A stretch of DNA of 64,000 bases from Bryobacter aggregatus MPL3 (GCF_000702445.1 NZ_JNIF01000003.1:2852001-2916000), one strand, 5' to 3'. Positions 42,955 to 51,771 are shown, counted from the stretch's first letter. Translations and numbers: made by a program. The notes: generated from the letters alone by a model not told the origin.

Positions 42955-45753
42955 ATGGCAAAAGAGCTAGTAATTTCCACAGGGCGGCACGAAACGCGTG
43001 TCGCGATTCTGGAAGACGACCAGTTGGTCGAGATTTATTTTCAACGGGCGAATGAGTATTCGCTTGCCGGGTCGATTCACAAAGGACGAGTGACCCGCGT
43101 CCTACCGGGCATGCAGTCCGCCTTCGTCGATTTGGGCCTGGAACGGGATACCTTCCTGTATGTTTCGGACTTCTTCGAGGAAAACGAAGAGTTCGAGAAG
43201 ATGCCGGAAGGCCGTGAGCGCAACGATCGGGATCGTGGCGGACGGAGCCGGGAAGGTAATCGCGAGGCTGGTGCGCGTGAGACTGCCAATCGTGAAGCTG
43301 CTCCCCGCGAGGGCGGTGGGCGCGAGAGTGGTGGGCGCGATGGTGGCCGAGGCCGTGGACGGGACCGCCGCGAGGGCAGACCGCCGGTGCAGACGAGCGC
43401 CATTGAGGTGCCGATTGAAACGGGAGAGGCTCCAGTTGCGGCGCCTGTTGCTGCCGGAGAGAGTGCTGAGGGCGGTGAAGTGCGCCGTGGCAATCGCCGT
43501 CGCCGGGGACGTGGAAACCGGGGAGGCAACTTCCCTGATTCCAAGTATGCGGGGCCAAACGAAGAACAGGAAATCGTAGCCGCCGCGGTTGAGCCGGAAG
43601 TGGAAGTTGAAGAGGAAGAAGTGGAGGTTGTGGAGGAGTTCAGTGCTCCCATCCTTCTTCCTGGCGAAACGCTTTCGAAGTATCGGGGACGCGCTCCAGA
43701 ACTGGTCGCTGCGGTTGTCGAAGAGGATCGTAGCGGAGACTTTGATGATGTCGACGAAGTGTCGTCCGTTGCCGCCGAGACGCAGGAAGAAGAAGCAACC
43801 GGCACGATCACGCCGCTGAAGCCAGCCACGCAGGAAGTGCTTGCTGCTCAGCTCGAAGAAGAAGTTCTCGAAGAAGTGAAGGAACACCTGGCGGAGATCG
43901 CGAAAGAGAACGAAGAACAGCGCGACTTCGAAGAAGCCGAGCGACTGGTTTACGAAGACCAGGAAGCGACCGCTAGTGCCTCGGAACTGGAAGCGCAGGA
44001 TGCTCAGGATGCTGCCGACTCTGACGAAGACGACGAATCAGAGGATGGGGCGATCGATGAATCGTCCGAAGCTGCCAATGACCTGACCACGGAAGAGACA
44101 GCGACGGACAGCGCCGATATGGTGGATGGGGATGAGGAGGGCGCACTGCCTTCCATGGGTTATTCTGCGCACTTGCGGCAGAACGACCAGCGCTTTTTGC
44201 AGCAGCGTGCGCCGCAAGAAGGGGGCGAGCGCAGTGGCCGCCGCCGCCGTCGTGGCCGCGGGCGTGATCGCGCGGACCGTGCCGCCGCATCGGCGGCTCC
44301 TACGGGAGAGGCCGTTCCTGAATTATTGATCGAAGCCGGCGAATTGCGTCCGCCCGAGTCGGCGGCTGTTGTCCGCACCGACCAATCGGCGCGCACGGAG
44401 CAGACGCCGCGCGAGGAGTCGCGTCGCGAAGGCCGTGGCCGCCGGGAGCGGGGTGGCGAGCGCAATGGAGAACGCGGTGAACGTAGTGAGCGGACCAGTG
44501 AAACGAGCGAACGGACCGAGCGTCCGGAGCGCGGGGAACGCCGCCCGCAGCCTTCGATTACCGAGTTGCTGAAAGAGGGTCAGGAGATTCTGGTCCAGAT
44601 CGCGAAGGAGCCGCTGGGGCAGAAGGGCGCGCGCATCACTTCGCATATTGCGCTCCCGGGCCGCTATTGCGTCTACATGCCGACGGTGGATCACACGGGC
44701 GTGTCCCGCAAGATCGCTTCCGACGAAGAACGCATGCGCCTGAAGAAGATTCTCCAGGCCGGCAAGGAAGGAATGCCTGGCGGCTTCATCATCCGTACCG
44801 CCGGGGAAGGCCGGACGGAAGAAGAGATTCAGAACGATATCAACTTCCTCCATAACCTGTGGAATGACATCAAACGGAAGGCCGAGAGCAAGCCGGCTCC
44901 GGCGCTGATCTATCACGATCTCGAAATTGTGGAGCGCGTGCTGCGCGACCAACTCGGACCGGACTTCAAGTCAATCTGGGTGGACAACGAGGAGATCTAC
45001 GAGAGCATTCTGCGCTTCCTCGAGCGCTTCCAGCCGGCGATGGTTTCCCGTGTGAAGATGTACACGCGCCAGGCTTCAATCTTCGACAATTTCGGCATTA
45101 CGCAGGAACTTGAGAAGGCGCTGCGGCCGAAGGTTTGGCTGAAGTCCGGCGGCTACATCGTGATCAACCAGACCGAGGCTCTGGTCGCCATCGACATCAA
45201 TACCGGCAAGTTTGTCGGCAAGTCGAACCGGTTGGAAGACACGATCGTCAAGACGAACATCGAGGCGATTCGCGAGATTGTGCGCCAGGTGCGCCTGCGC
45301 GATCTGGGCGGCATCATCGTGATCGACTTTATCGATATGGATGAGCGCAAGAACCGGATGCGTGTCATGCAGGCCTTGGAAGAGGCGATGCGTGCCGATC
45401 GGGCGCCGTACAAGATTCTTCAGTTCAATGACTTTGGCCTGGTTGCGATCACTCGCAAGCGTGTCAAGCAGTCGCTGGAACGGACTCTGTGTGCCCCTTG
45501 CCCGTATTGCGAAGGCTCTGCTTATGTGAAGAGCGTCCAGACGGTGGTGGGCGAGATACTGAACGAAGCGAAGAAGCTGGCGAAGGCGCTTGCGGATGCC
45601 AAGGATGTCATGCTGCGGGTGAATCCGGAAGTGGCGAAGGTGTTCAAGTCTGCCGACAATCAATATCTCGAAGAACTCGAGGAGATTGTGGGACGTCCTG
45701 TGATGGTTGTTTCCGACGGGCTGATCCATCAGGAAAAGTTCGACTTGGCCTAG
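42955..45753 (+). CDS. rng: Ribonuclease E/G family endoribonuclease with large insertion in the S1 domain
   Basis: 932 residues. The start MAKELVISTGRHETRVAILE and the first S1 half (GRVTRVLPGMQSAFVDLGLE) are followed by about 450 residues (85-532) of low-complexity Arg/Gly/Glu sequence. This includes RGG-like stretches (GGRDGGRGRGRDRREGR) and acidic blocks. Then the second S1 half resumes at ITELLKEGQEILVQI. The 5' sensor and DNase I-like catalytic domain follow, with metal-binding Asp in VAIDINTGKFVG and VIDFIDMDERKNR. The Zn-link appears in CAPCPYCEG. It processes rRNA and mRNA. A longer frame reaches to 42805, but ATG 42955 with AGGAG is the start. It lies downstream of the elongasome operon. 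Confidence 0.94.
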   Translation: MAKELVISTGRHETRVAILEDDQLVEIYFQRANEYSLAGSIHKGRVTRVLPGMQSAFVDLGLERDTFLYVSDFFEENEEFEKMPEGRERNDRDRGGRSREGNREAGARETANREAAPREGGGRESGGRDGGRGRGRDRREGRPPVQTSAIEVPIETGEAPVAAPVAAGESAEGGEVRRGNRRRRGRGNRGGNFPDSKYAGPNEEQEIVAAAVEPEVEVEEEEVEVVEEFSAPILLPGETLSKYRGRAPELVAAVVEEDRSGDFDDVDEVSSVAAETQEEEATGTITPLKPATQEVLAAQLEEEVLEEVKEHLAEIAKENEEQRDFEEAERLVYEDQEATASASELEAQDAQDAADSDEDDESEDGAIDESSEAANDLTTEETATDSADMVDGDEEGALPSMGYSAHLRQNDQRFLQQRAPQEGGERSGRRRRRGRGRDRADRAAASAAPTGEAVPELLIEAGELRPPESAAVVRTDQSARTEQTPREESRREGRGRRERGGERNGERGERSERTSETSERTERPERGERRPQPSITELLKEGQEILVQIAKEPLGQKGARITSHIALPGRYCVYMPTVDHTGVSRKIASDEERMRLKKILQAGKEGMPGGFIIRTAGEGRTEEEIQNDINFLHNLWNDIKRKAESKPAPALIYHDLEIVERVLRDQLGPDFKSIWVDNEEIYESILRFLERFQPAMVSRVKMYTRQASIFDNFGITQELEKALRPKVWLKSGGYIVINQTEALVAIDINTGKFVGKSNRLEDTIVKTNIEAIREIVRQVRLRDLGGIIVIDFIDMDERKNRMRVMQALEEAMRADRAPYKILQFNDFGLVAITRKRVKQSLERTLCAPCPYCEGSAYVKSVQTVVGEILNEAKKLAKALADAKDVMLRVNPEVAKVFKSADNQYLEELEEIVGRPVMVVSDGLIHQEKFDLA

Positions 45754-45763
45754 AGACCGCCTC

Positions 45764-46525
45764 ATGAAACTCACCGCACTTCTGGTGATGTTGATGTTGC
45801 ATACGAAAAGCTCCGCTCAGGAGCTTTTCGTATTTCCGGACGCCGCACTGTTCACGGAAAGGGACTGGAGCAAGCTGGGTTGTGCGTCGATGGCGGCCAT
45901 GCAGGGATTGGAGGCGATTTCTCCGGCCGTGGACCGGAATGCATTCTTCTCGCTCTTGTTGATCGTGAAGCAAAAACCGGGTGAGATGTTTTCGCTCGAT
46001 GCCGGACAGAATCCGCGCGATGCCTTCGCTTTGCGGTTGTACCGTTACTTTCCTGACGTGGAACCGGCGCGCGGGTTGGTGGAGACGCCGCTGGCGTTCC
46101 GGGGCCGGGTGGCGGAGGGGCAGAGTTGCGCGATCTTTCTGCTGGATGCCTGGGTGCGCGGGGATCTGAGTCCGGAACGTGTGAAGTTGGAGCCTGCTTT
46201 GTGGCTGGAGACGGAACAATACTGGCAGCGCCATCCGATGGAGGTGCGGGTCTTGCCGGAGGTTGCGCCCACACTGCTTCGCTGTGAGGACGGAATTGCG
46301 GGACGGCTGCCAAGCCTTGTCCATGCGGTTGCGATGGCTTGCCGCCCCATTGCAGCGCTCTGTAGCGCTGGTGCGATCGACAGTCTGGAGTCGCTTGCGG
46401 CCCGGAACCTGATGCAAGACCTCTCCCGCGTGCCGGCGAAGGAATCTTGTGGGACTGGGAATCCGGGGAGTGTCCCGGTAGAAAAAATACTTTCTCTACG
46501 AAGAAGACGGGATCGAAGCCAATAA
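45764..46525 (+). CDS. Hypothetical exported protein
   Basis: 253 residues, with a probable signal peptide (MKLTALLVMLMLHTKSSAQ). The mature part has no recognisable domain; it contains paired cysteines (LLRCEDG, MACRPIAALCSAGA) and a basic C-terminus (LSLRRRRDRSQ). It starts 10 bases after the RNase E/G stop. A perfect 14-base inverted repeat lies inside its signal-peptide codons. The gene may be regulated by read-through from the RNase gene. Function unknown. Confidence 0.62.
   Translation: MKLTALLVMLMLHTKSSAQELFVFPDAALFTERDWSKLGCASMAAMQGLEAISPAVDRNAFFSLLLIVKQKPGEMFSLDAGQNPRDAFALRLYRYFPDVEPARGLVETPLAFRGRVAEGQSCAIFLLDAWVRGDLSPERVKLEPALWLETEQYWQRHPMEVRVLPEVAPTLLRCEDGIAGRLPSLVHAVAMACRPIAALCSAGAIDSLESLAARNLMQDLSRVPAKESCGTGNPGSVPVEKILSLRRRRDRSQ
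45801..45833 (+). repeat. Perfect 14-base inverted repeat inside the start of a gene
   Basis: ATACGAAAAGCTCC at 45801-45814 and GGAGCTTTTCGTAT at 45820-45833 are exact reverse complements separated by five bases (GCTCA). As RNA this makes a very stable hairpin 48 bases after the RNase E/G stop and inside codons 13-24 of the following gene. It is terminator-shaped but lacks a long T tract after the stem, so it could be a terminator, an attenuator or an RNase-processing site. Confidence 0.85.
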
Positions 46526-46561
46526 TCGCCGATCCTTTGGTATCCTCTTAGAGGAGCTTTC

Positions 46562-46651
46562 GGAGAGGTGGCCGAGCGGTTTAAGGCGCACGCTTGGAAA
46601 GCGTGTGTACGAGAAATCGTACCGTGGGTTCGAATCCCACCTTCTCCGCCA
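46562..46651 (+). tRNA. tRNA-Ser, anticodon GGA
   Basis: 90-base class II tRNA. The acceptor arm GGAGAGG pairs with CTTCTCC (one G-U pair) and the CCA end is encoded. The anticodon loop TTGGAAA in a CACGC/GCGTG stem gives anticodon GGA, reading UCC and UCU serine codons. The long variable arm (GTACGAGAAATCGTAC) and the T arm GTGGG TTCGAAT CCCAC are canonical. The gene stands alone between the exported protein and the convergent ribBA gene. Confidence 0.97.
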
Positions 46652-46665
46652 TTCTTCCCAGAATG

Positions 46666-47802
46666 CTAAGAGATCCGAAGCTCCCGTCTCCCCGTAATCT
46701 CCAGCCCAAAACCTTCCAGCCCTACCGCCCGTAACGGCGAATTCGTCAGCAACTCAATCCTCTGTAAGTTCAAATCGCGCAGGATCTGTGCACCAATGCC
46801 GACCTGGTGCTGCATCTTTTTACCGCCATCGTGGCTTTGTATTTGCCGTGTATGCGGCAAAAGCTTTCCTGTGCCCTCTTCGCGGTTCCGCAAGCGATCC
46901 TCATTGCCGTGGTGCAGGTAGACAAGCACGCCGCGGCCTTGGGCCGCAATGACACGCATCGACTCATCGAGTAGGGCACGGCAATCGCAAGCTCGACTTC
47001 CGAACAGGTCACCGAAGGGACAGTGAGAATGCATGCGAACGAGCACCGGATCCTGGCCGCTGATGTCGCCGCAGACCAGTGCGGTGTGCATGTCCTGATC
47101 GAGCGAATTCTCGTAAACATAGAGCTGCATGGGGCCATGCGCCGTTTCAAGTGGGCCTTGGCTAAAGCGCCGCACATAGCTCTCATTCTTCAGGCGATAG
47201 CGGATGAGGTCGGCGACTGAGATCAGCTTGAGATCGTGGGTGCGGCAGTATTCGCGGAGCTCCGGCACGCGGGCCATCGTGCCGTCTTCATTCATGATTT
47301 CGCAAATGACGCCGGCGGGCTTGCGCCCGGCGAGCCGTGACAAATCGACGGAGGCTTCGGTTTGGCCGGCGCGCACGAGCACACCGCCTTCCTGTGCCCG
47401 GAGCGGAAAGACGTGGCCGGGGCGAGCAAGATCTTCCGGACGGCAATCGTCGGTGACCGCGAGTTGAATGGTGTGGGCGCGGTCGGCGGCGCTGATCCCG
47501 GTGGTGACGCCTAGCTTCGCGTCGATCGATTCGGTAAACGCAGTGCCGAAATTGGAGGTGTTGATCCGGGACATCAGTGGCAGATGCAGACGGTCGCAAC
47601 TTTCTCCAGATAGGGCGAGGCAAATCAAACCGCGGCCATGGACCGCCATGAAATTAATCAGGTCTGGGGTGACCGCGTCGGCGGGCAATGCCAGGTCGCC
47701 CTCATTCTCGCGGTCTTCGTCGTCAACGATGACGACCATCCTGCCAGCCCGGAAATCTTCGATTGCGGACTCAATGGAATCGAACGACATGTGTCCTTTC
47801 AT
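46666..47802 (-). CDS. ribBA: 3,4-dihydroxy-2-butanone-4-phosphate synthase fused to a degenerate GTP cyclohydrolase II domain
   Basis: 378 residues. The N-terminal RibB half is intact ([35 protein letters not shown]) and should make dihydroxybutanone phosphate from ribulose phosphate. The C-terminal half keeps the three zinc cysteines of GTP cyclohydrolase II ([18 protein letters not shown]). It lacks the RQEGR-IG-L block and the segment that carries Tyr105, Asp126 and Arg128 of the E. coli enzyme, reading [10 protein letters not shown] and [12 protein letters not shown] instead. The fold end ([19 protein letters not shown]) is preserved. The second activity is probably lost, as in RibB hybrids called RibBX; no other ribA is in the window. 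Confidence 0.9.
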   Translation of the reverse strand: MKGHMSFDSIESAIEDFRAGRMVVIVDDEDRENEGDLALPADAVTPDLINFMAVHGRGLICLALSGESCDRLHLPLMSRINTSNFGTAFTESIDAKLGVTTGISAADRAHTIQLAVTDDCRPEDLARPGHVFPLRAQEGGVLVRAGQTEASVDLSRLAGRKPAGVICEIMNEDGTMARVPELREYCRTHDLKLISVADLIRYRLKNESYVRRFSQGPLETAHGPMQLYVYENSLDQDMHTALVCGDISGQDPVLVRMHSHCPFGDLFGSRACDCRALLDESMRVIAAQGRGVLVYLHHGNEDRLRNREEGTGKLLPHTRQIQSHDGGKKMQHQVGIGAQILRDLNLQRIELLTNSPLRAVGLEGFGLEITGRRELRIS

Positions 47803-48005
47803 TGTCGCTGAGAGCGGAGTCTGACGGGGATGCGAAAAAGCCGGTCACATGATTTTGAAATTTATATCTTGTTTGTTTTCAATATGAATTTTGATTTTCA
47901 TGAAATTGCGTGAAAGTCAATGGGTAGGATTTTTGTGGGGCGTGGGTCCCGAGCGAAAGCCACATATTGAAAGTTACGAAAGATCTGTTTCGTATTCGAG
48001 GTGAA
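47803..48005. promoter_or_regulatory. AT-rich spacer between ribBA and the phage-structure cluster
   Basis: About 200 bases with a strikingly AT-rich core (47850-47930) compared with the GC-rich neighbours. It contains a 10-base palindrome TTTCATGAAA (47896-47905) and an imperfect dyad around it (CAATATGAA ... TTCATGAAATTG). It must carry the ribBA promoter on one side and the promoter for the twelve-gene cluster on the other. No FMN riboswitch consensus is visible before ribBA. A GAGG ribosome site precedes the portal gene ATG at 48006. Confidence 0.4.
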
Positions 48006-49403
48006 ATGACTTACACGGAAATCGCGGATGCGATCCAGATGCATCCTCACTACAGAAGCTGGCAGACCAGCTTGGAGATGTACAAAGATCTCTACTCGGG
48101 CGGCGCTCAAATGAAGGCTAAGGCTTCGAACTACCTGTATCGACGGCATCGGGAGCCTGCCGAAATCTACCACGAGAGAGTGAGCCGCGCCTTTTATGAA
48201 AACTACCTCGGTTCGATCATTGACTGGTATGCCTCGACTCTGTTTCGTCACGAACCCATTCTTACGGTGGAAGATACGAGCCGGAGATCCAGTAAATACT
48301 ATTTTGAATTTTTTGAAGATTGCGATCGGAATGGCGTTGGTATTACGGATTTTCTTCGTCGGCGTTTTACGGATGCTTTGATCTTCGGGCGCTCCTTTAC
48401 GGCGCTTGAATTTCCCAAAAGGGAGACCAGCTTCAGCTCGCGGCTGGAAGAAGAGGCCATTGGAGCGGATCGTGGCTATCTGACCGCCATCCATCCTTCG
48501 GACGTCGTGAACTGGAGTTACAACACAGAAGGCAAGTTGACGCTGCTGACGGTGCGCTTGCAGGGACCCAGCTATGCAAGCATCTTTCAGCCCACCAATG
48601 AGTCTTCCCGTTACCTCATCTATACCGAGACCGAGTACATCATCGTTGAACTGGATGGGACAGACGAGAAGCTCCAGGTAAAAGAGCGTGGGCCACACGC
48701 CTGCGCCTCTGAAGAGCGGTTGCCTGTCTTTGACATCACGCTGAGCGATGGCCTCTGGCTAATGAACAAGGCTGCGCATCTGCAGTTGGAGCACTACAAC
48801 AAGTCAAACTCGCTGGCTTGGTCGCTCGGGATGGCGTTGTATGCGACGCCGGTGATCTATAGCAAGCGCGATTGGCGCGAGACACTCGGCGAGTCCTATT
48901 ACATTCATCTCGATCCCGAAGACAAATTCGGCTGGACGGAGCCGGAAGGAAATGTCTACCGCATTGCGATCGAGAACCTGAACCGTCTGCAGGAAGAAAT
49001 CTACCGCACCTGTTATGTGATGGGGCAGTCCCGGAGTTGGCTCTCCGGAGCGGCGCAAGTGAGCGGAAGCAGCAAGCGTGCTGACTATCAGATCACGCAG
49101 GAAGTGCTTCGTGCTTATGGCGATTCCGTCAAGGACATGCTGAAGCGCCTGCTCCAAACTCTCATCCGGGTGCGCAAGGATGATCTCCGAATCTCAGTGT
49201 CCGGATTGGACGAATTCGAGGTCGGAGAGTTTAACGAAGAACTCGATGAAGCGCAGAAGCTTTTCAACATGGGGCTCAATTCCAAGACCTTCCGCAAACA
49301 GGCGTACAAGAAGCTTGCCTTCAAGTTCCTGGCGGATATCAACGAGACCACCAAAGAGAGGATTGCGTCGGAGATCGAGGAGCAAATCGACAAAACCAGT
49401 TAG
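48006..49403 (+). CDS. Phage portal protein (DUF4055-like)
   Basis: 465-residue protein of the portal type: an N-terminal helical part (HPHYRSWQTSLEMYKDLYSGG), FYENYLGSIIDWYASTLFRHEP, and an acidic C-terminal helix region (LDEFEVGEFNEELDEAQ). Portals form the dodecameric ring through which DNA enters the head. A TTG at 47967 is also in frame, but ATG 48006 has GAGG at good distance. The gene that normally precedes it, the terminase large subunit, is absent; the upstream neighbour is ribBA on the other strand. First gene of the cluster. Confidence 0.8.
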   Translation: MTYTEIADAIQMHPHYRSWQTSLEMYKDLYSGGAQMKAKASNYLYRRHREPAEIYHERVSRAFYENYLGSIIDWYASTLFRHEPILTVEDTSRRSSKYYFEFFEDCDRNGVGITDFLRRRFTDALIFGRSFTALEFPKRETSFSSRLEEEAIGADRGYLTAIHPSDVVNWSYNTEGKLTLLTVRLQGPSYASIFQPTNESSRYLIYTETEYIIVELDGTDEKLQVKERGPHACASEERLPVFDITLSDGLWLMNKAAHLQLEHYNKSNSLAWSLGMALYATPVIYSKRDWRETLGESYYIHLDPEDKFGWTEPEGNVYRIAIENLNRLQEEIYRTCYVMGQSRSWLSGAAQVSGSSKRADYQITQEVLRAYGDSVKDMLKRLLQTLIRVRKDDLRISVSGLDEFEVGEFNEELDEAQKLFNMGLNSKTFRKQAYKKLAFKFLADINETTKERIASEIEEQIDKTS

Positions 49404-49412
49404 GAGACTGCA

Positions 49413-49988
49413 ATGGATTCCAGCGAAGAATCGAATTCGCAAGAACCCACCGTGAATGACCTGAAAAAGTTGGTTCACGAGGTGTTCGAGGAATATCACA
49501 ACGTCCAGACGAAGCGGACGGAACCAGCTTATAAGGCCGAACTCGAGGAAGAGCGCCGCAAGCGCGAATCCATGGAGAAGCGGCTGAACGAGTTGGTTGA
49601 GGAGAACCGACGCACGAAGGTCCGGGCCGAAACGATGGAACGCGAAACTCTGATCAAGAGCGAACTCCAGCGGCTCGGCGTCGCGAAAATCGACCTGGCC
49701 TTCAAAGCTGTCAAAGACGAAATCCAACGGGAGACGGATGGAACTCTGCACGCGCGCAGCTCAGAGGGGCCAGTGCCTGTGCCAGAGTTTCTGCGGAAGT
49801 TTGTGGATGAGAATCCGGAACTGCTTCCGGCCCGGAATCTGGGAGGCAGCGGCACGTTAACCAGTGGCCGTGGCTCCCAAAACGCACCTGGGATCGATAT
49901 CGACTCGATTCGGCCCGGGATGAACAAAGATGATCTGGCCCGCGTACGCAGAGAAATTGCGCGCGTTGCTGGCCTGCTGGTGGACTAA
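49413..49988 (+). CDS. Scaffold-like coiled-coil protein of the phage cluster
   Basis: 191 residues, very charged and helical (residues 15-90 rich in Glu, Arg and Lys: LEEERRKRESMEKRLNELVE). The middle and C-terminus (VPVPEFLRKFVDENPELLPA, IDSIRPGMNKDDLARVRREI) look like the coat-binding part of capsid scaffolds. Position between portal and coat protein is where phages encode the internal scaffold. Good GGAG ribosome site. The scaffold role is inferred from composition and position. Confidence 0.65.
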   Translation: MDSSEESNSQEPTVNDLKKLVHEVFEEYHNVQTKRTEPAYKAELEEERRKRESMEKRLNELVEENRRTKVRAETMERETLIKSELQRLGVAKIDLAFKAVKDEIQRETDGTLHARSSEGPVPVPEFLRKFVDENPELLPARNLGGSGTLTSGRGSQNAPGIDIDSIRPGMNKDDLARVRREIARVAGLLVD

Positions 49989-50016
49989 CTCAAATTACTT
50001 CTAAGGAAAACAAAAC

Positions 50017-50925
50017 ATGCCTTCTATCACTTCTTCCAATCTCGCGAACGCCATCGTCAAGCTGGTTGCCGCTGATGCGCTGCCGGCCCTGATGGGCAAC
50101 TTGGTCATGGGCAATCTGGTCAATCGTGACTTTGAACCGACACTGGCCAAAGCCGGCGACACGGTGAACGTTCCGGTGCCTCCGTCGCTGGTGGCCAACA
50201 ATATTGCGGAAGGCGGTACTGTTACGCCGCAGAATCCGAGCCTCGGCAATGCGCAGATTGTCCTGAATACGCATGCGGAAGCGACCTTCCAGATCCCCGA
50301 TGTCACTAAGGTGGTGGCGGTTCCTGATCTTCTCAAGCTGTATATGGAACCGGCGATCATCGCGTTGGCCGAGCGGGTGGAGACCGATCTGTTGGGTTTG
50401 GCCACGAGCTTCACCACGAACACTCCTCTCGGGACCACCGGCACGCCGCTCACCGAACAGGTGGTGGATGACGCGGAAACGGCGTTGTTCAATGCAAAAG
50501 TGGCTGCCAGCATGCAGAAGTACATGGTGGTCGATGCTGCAGGGTACTCGGCGCTGCGCACCAACCCGCGCTTCAGCGAGTATTCAAAGGCGGGCGACGC
50601 TGGATTGCAGGCCTTGATCGATGGCCACATCGGCCGCTTGAAGGACTTCTATGTCTTCCGTTCGCAATTCATCAAGAAGAGTGGCAGTCCGGCGACGACC
50701 TACAATCTCGCCTTTGCGAAAAATGCACTGGGGCTGGCGATTCGCCGCCTGCCGCAGCCGCTTCCGGGGACGGGCGCCATCGCTGAGTATGCTGAACTGG
50801 GCAACTTCGGCGTACGTGTTGTGATGAGCTATCAACCCGATACGCTGTCGCAGCAGTTTACGGTCGACATCCTCTACGGTACCGGGATCCTTCGCAACAA
50901 CCACGGCGTGCAGGTGCGCAGCTAA
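50017..50925 (+). CDS. Major capsid protein, P22 coat-like
   Basis: 302-residue protein. The start (PSITSSNLANAIVKLVAADA), the NLVNRDFEPTLAKAGDTVNV region and QYSKAGDAGLQALIDG-type segment (EYSKAGDAGLQALIDGHIGR) match the P22 coat protein family, which has the HK97 fold with an insertion domain. The C-terminus (ELGNFGVRVVMSYQPDTLSQ) is also typical. Strong AAGGA ribosome site, and an intrinsic terminator directly follows the gene. P22-type coats use a scaffold and no maturation protease, which fits the absence of a protease gene. Confidence 0.82.
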   Translation: MPSITSSNLANAIVKLVAADALPALMGNLVMGNLVNRDFEPTLAKAGDTVNVPVPPSLVANNIAEGGTVTPQNPSLGNAQIVLNTHAEATFQIPDVTKVVAVPDLLKLYMEPAIIALAERVETDLLGLATSFTTNTPLGTTGTPLTEQVVDDAETALFNAKVAASMQKYMVVDAAGYSALRTNPRFSEYSKAGDAGLQALIDGHIGRLKDFYVFRSQFIKKSGSPATTYNLAFAKNALGLAIRRLPQPLPGTGAIAEYAELGNFGVRVVMSYQPDTLSQQFTVDILYGTGILRNNHGVQVRS

Positions 50926-50949
50926 CTGCACCGAACGACCTAAGGTATG

Positions 50950-50986
50950 GGCCGGTTCTTCACAAGAAGAACCGGCCTTTTCTTTT
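50950..50986 (+). terminator. Rho-independent terminator after the major capsid gene
   Basis: GGCCGGTTCTT (50950-50960) and AAGAACCGGCC (50967-50977) form an 11-base stem with a six-base loop, followed by TTTTCTTTT (50978-50986). It lies 24 bases after the capsid stop codon and before the next ribosome site. It should partly stop transcription and so favour high expression of the coat protein over the tail genes. Confidence 0.9.
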
Positions 50987-51006
50987 CCAGGAAAAGCTCA
51001 GAAAGC

Positions 51007-51771
51007 GTGAATCCCATGGCCTTACTGAAAGATCAACCCATCAGTTGTCTGACCGAATGGATGGCTTATGACTCCAAGCTTTCCATTCTCTCCGCGCAAG
51101 AAACGACTTCGATCGAGGCAAAGTCGTGCCTTGCGCAAAATGAAATTGAAACACAGGTGACCAGCTTCCTGCTGCGCCATAGCGGACTTGGTGAGCTTGC
51201 TGCGCGCCAACTGCTCTCGAAGGTGACGGTGACAGAAGCGCTCCATCGCTGGCATAGCATGCTGACACTGAGCCTGTTCTACGCAGATCTGGCCTCGCTG
51301 CAGAACAGCGCCCTGCATCGAGAACAATCCCGCTATTACGAAACAAAGGCCGATGCGGCTCAGGATCAGTTGTTCGATACAGGACTGGGCATTGTGAACT
51401 TTCCAATCTCCAAGGCTCCTGTGCCCTTGATCACGTCGCAGCCAGGGACCAATCCACTTCGCATTTTGCGGGGACGGATTCGCTATCTCGACGGCAATGG
51501 GGCGATGGGGGCGCCGAGCTCGGACTTTCTTCTGGACATGTCGAATGGGCAGCAACTCACGCTTGCTCTGGATTCCTTGCCGGACCGGGTGATTGGTTGG
51601 CTCCTCTATGTGGGAGACGAATCGAATCTGTTTTATCTGGCGACGGCATCGCCTGTGACCAGCTCGGTGACGCTTACCGCAGAAATGCTGAACCAGCAGA
51701 CGGAGCGTCTCGATCTTGCCTCGCAAGCCGCGGACCGTTTCATCCGTTACTCCACGGAACTCTGGAGATAA
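51007..51771 (+). CDS. Head-tail connector-like protein of the phage cluster
   Basis: 254 residues from GTG 51007 (ATG 51016 is also possible); an upstream in-frame start at 50947 is rejected because it lies within the terminator. The N-terminal 140 residues are helical (MAYDSKLSILSAQETTSIEA, GELAARQLLSKVTVTEALHR), as in gp6-type adaptor proteins. The C-terminal part is a strand-rich domain (ILRGRIRYLDGNGAMGAPSS, LTLALDSLPDRVIGWLLYVG). Position after the coat gene fits an adaptor. The beta domain is unusual for adaptors. Confidence 0.5.
   Translation: MNPMALLKDQPISCLTEWMAYDSKLSILSAQETTSIEAKSCLAQNEIETQVTSFLLRHSGLGELAARQLLSKVTVTEALHRWHSMLTLSLFYADLASLQNSALHREQSRYYETKADAAQDQLFDTGLGIVNFPISKAPVPLITSQPGTNPLRILRGRIRYLDGNGAMGAPSSDFLLDMSNGQQLTLALDSLPDRVIGWLLYVGDESNLFYLATASPVTSSVTLTAEMLNQQTERLDLASQAADRFIRYSTELWR

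Noticed and set aside
43200-44560. Short near-repeats in the RNase E/G gene as a CRISPR or tandem repeat array
   Set aside because: They are imprecise, in frame and explained by Arg/Gly/Glu-rich low-complexity coding sequence.
46562-46651. tRNA-Ser as attachment site of the phage cluster
   Set aside because: No second copy of the tRNA 3' end is visible near the right border (59.7-62.6 kb), ribBA lies between, and there is no integrase.
47803-47900. FMN riboswitch before ribBA
   Set aside because: The conserved RFN blocks are not found in the minus-strand leader.
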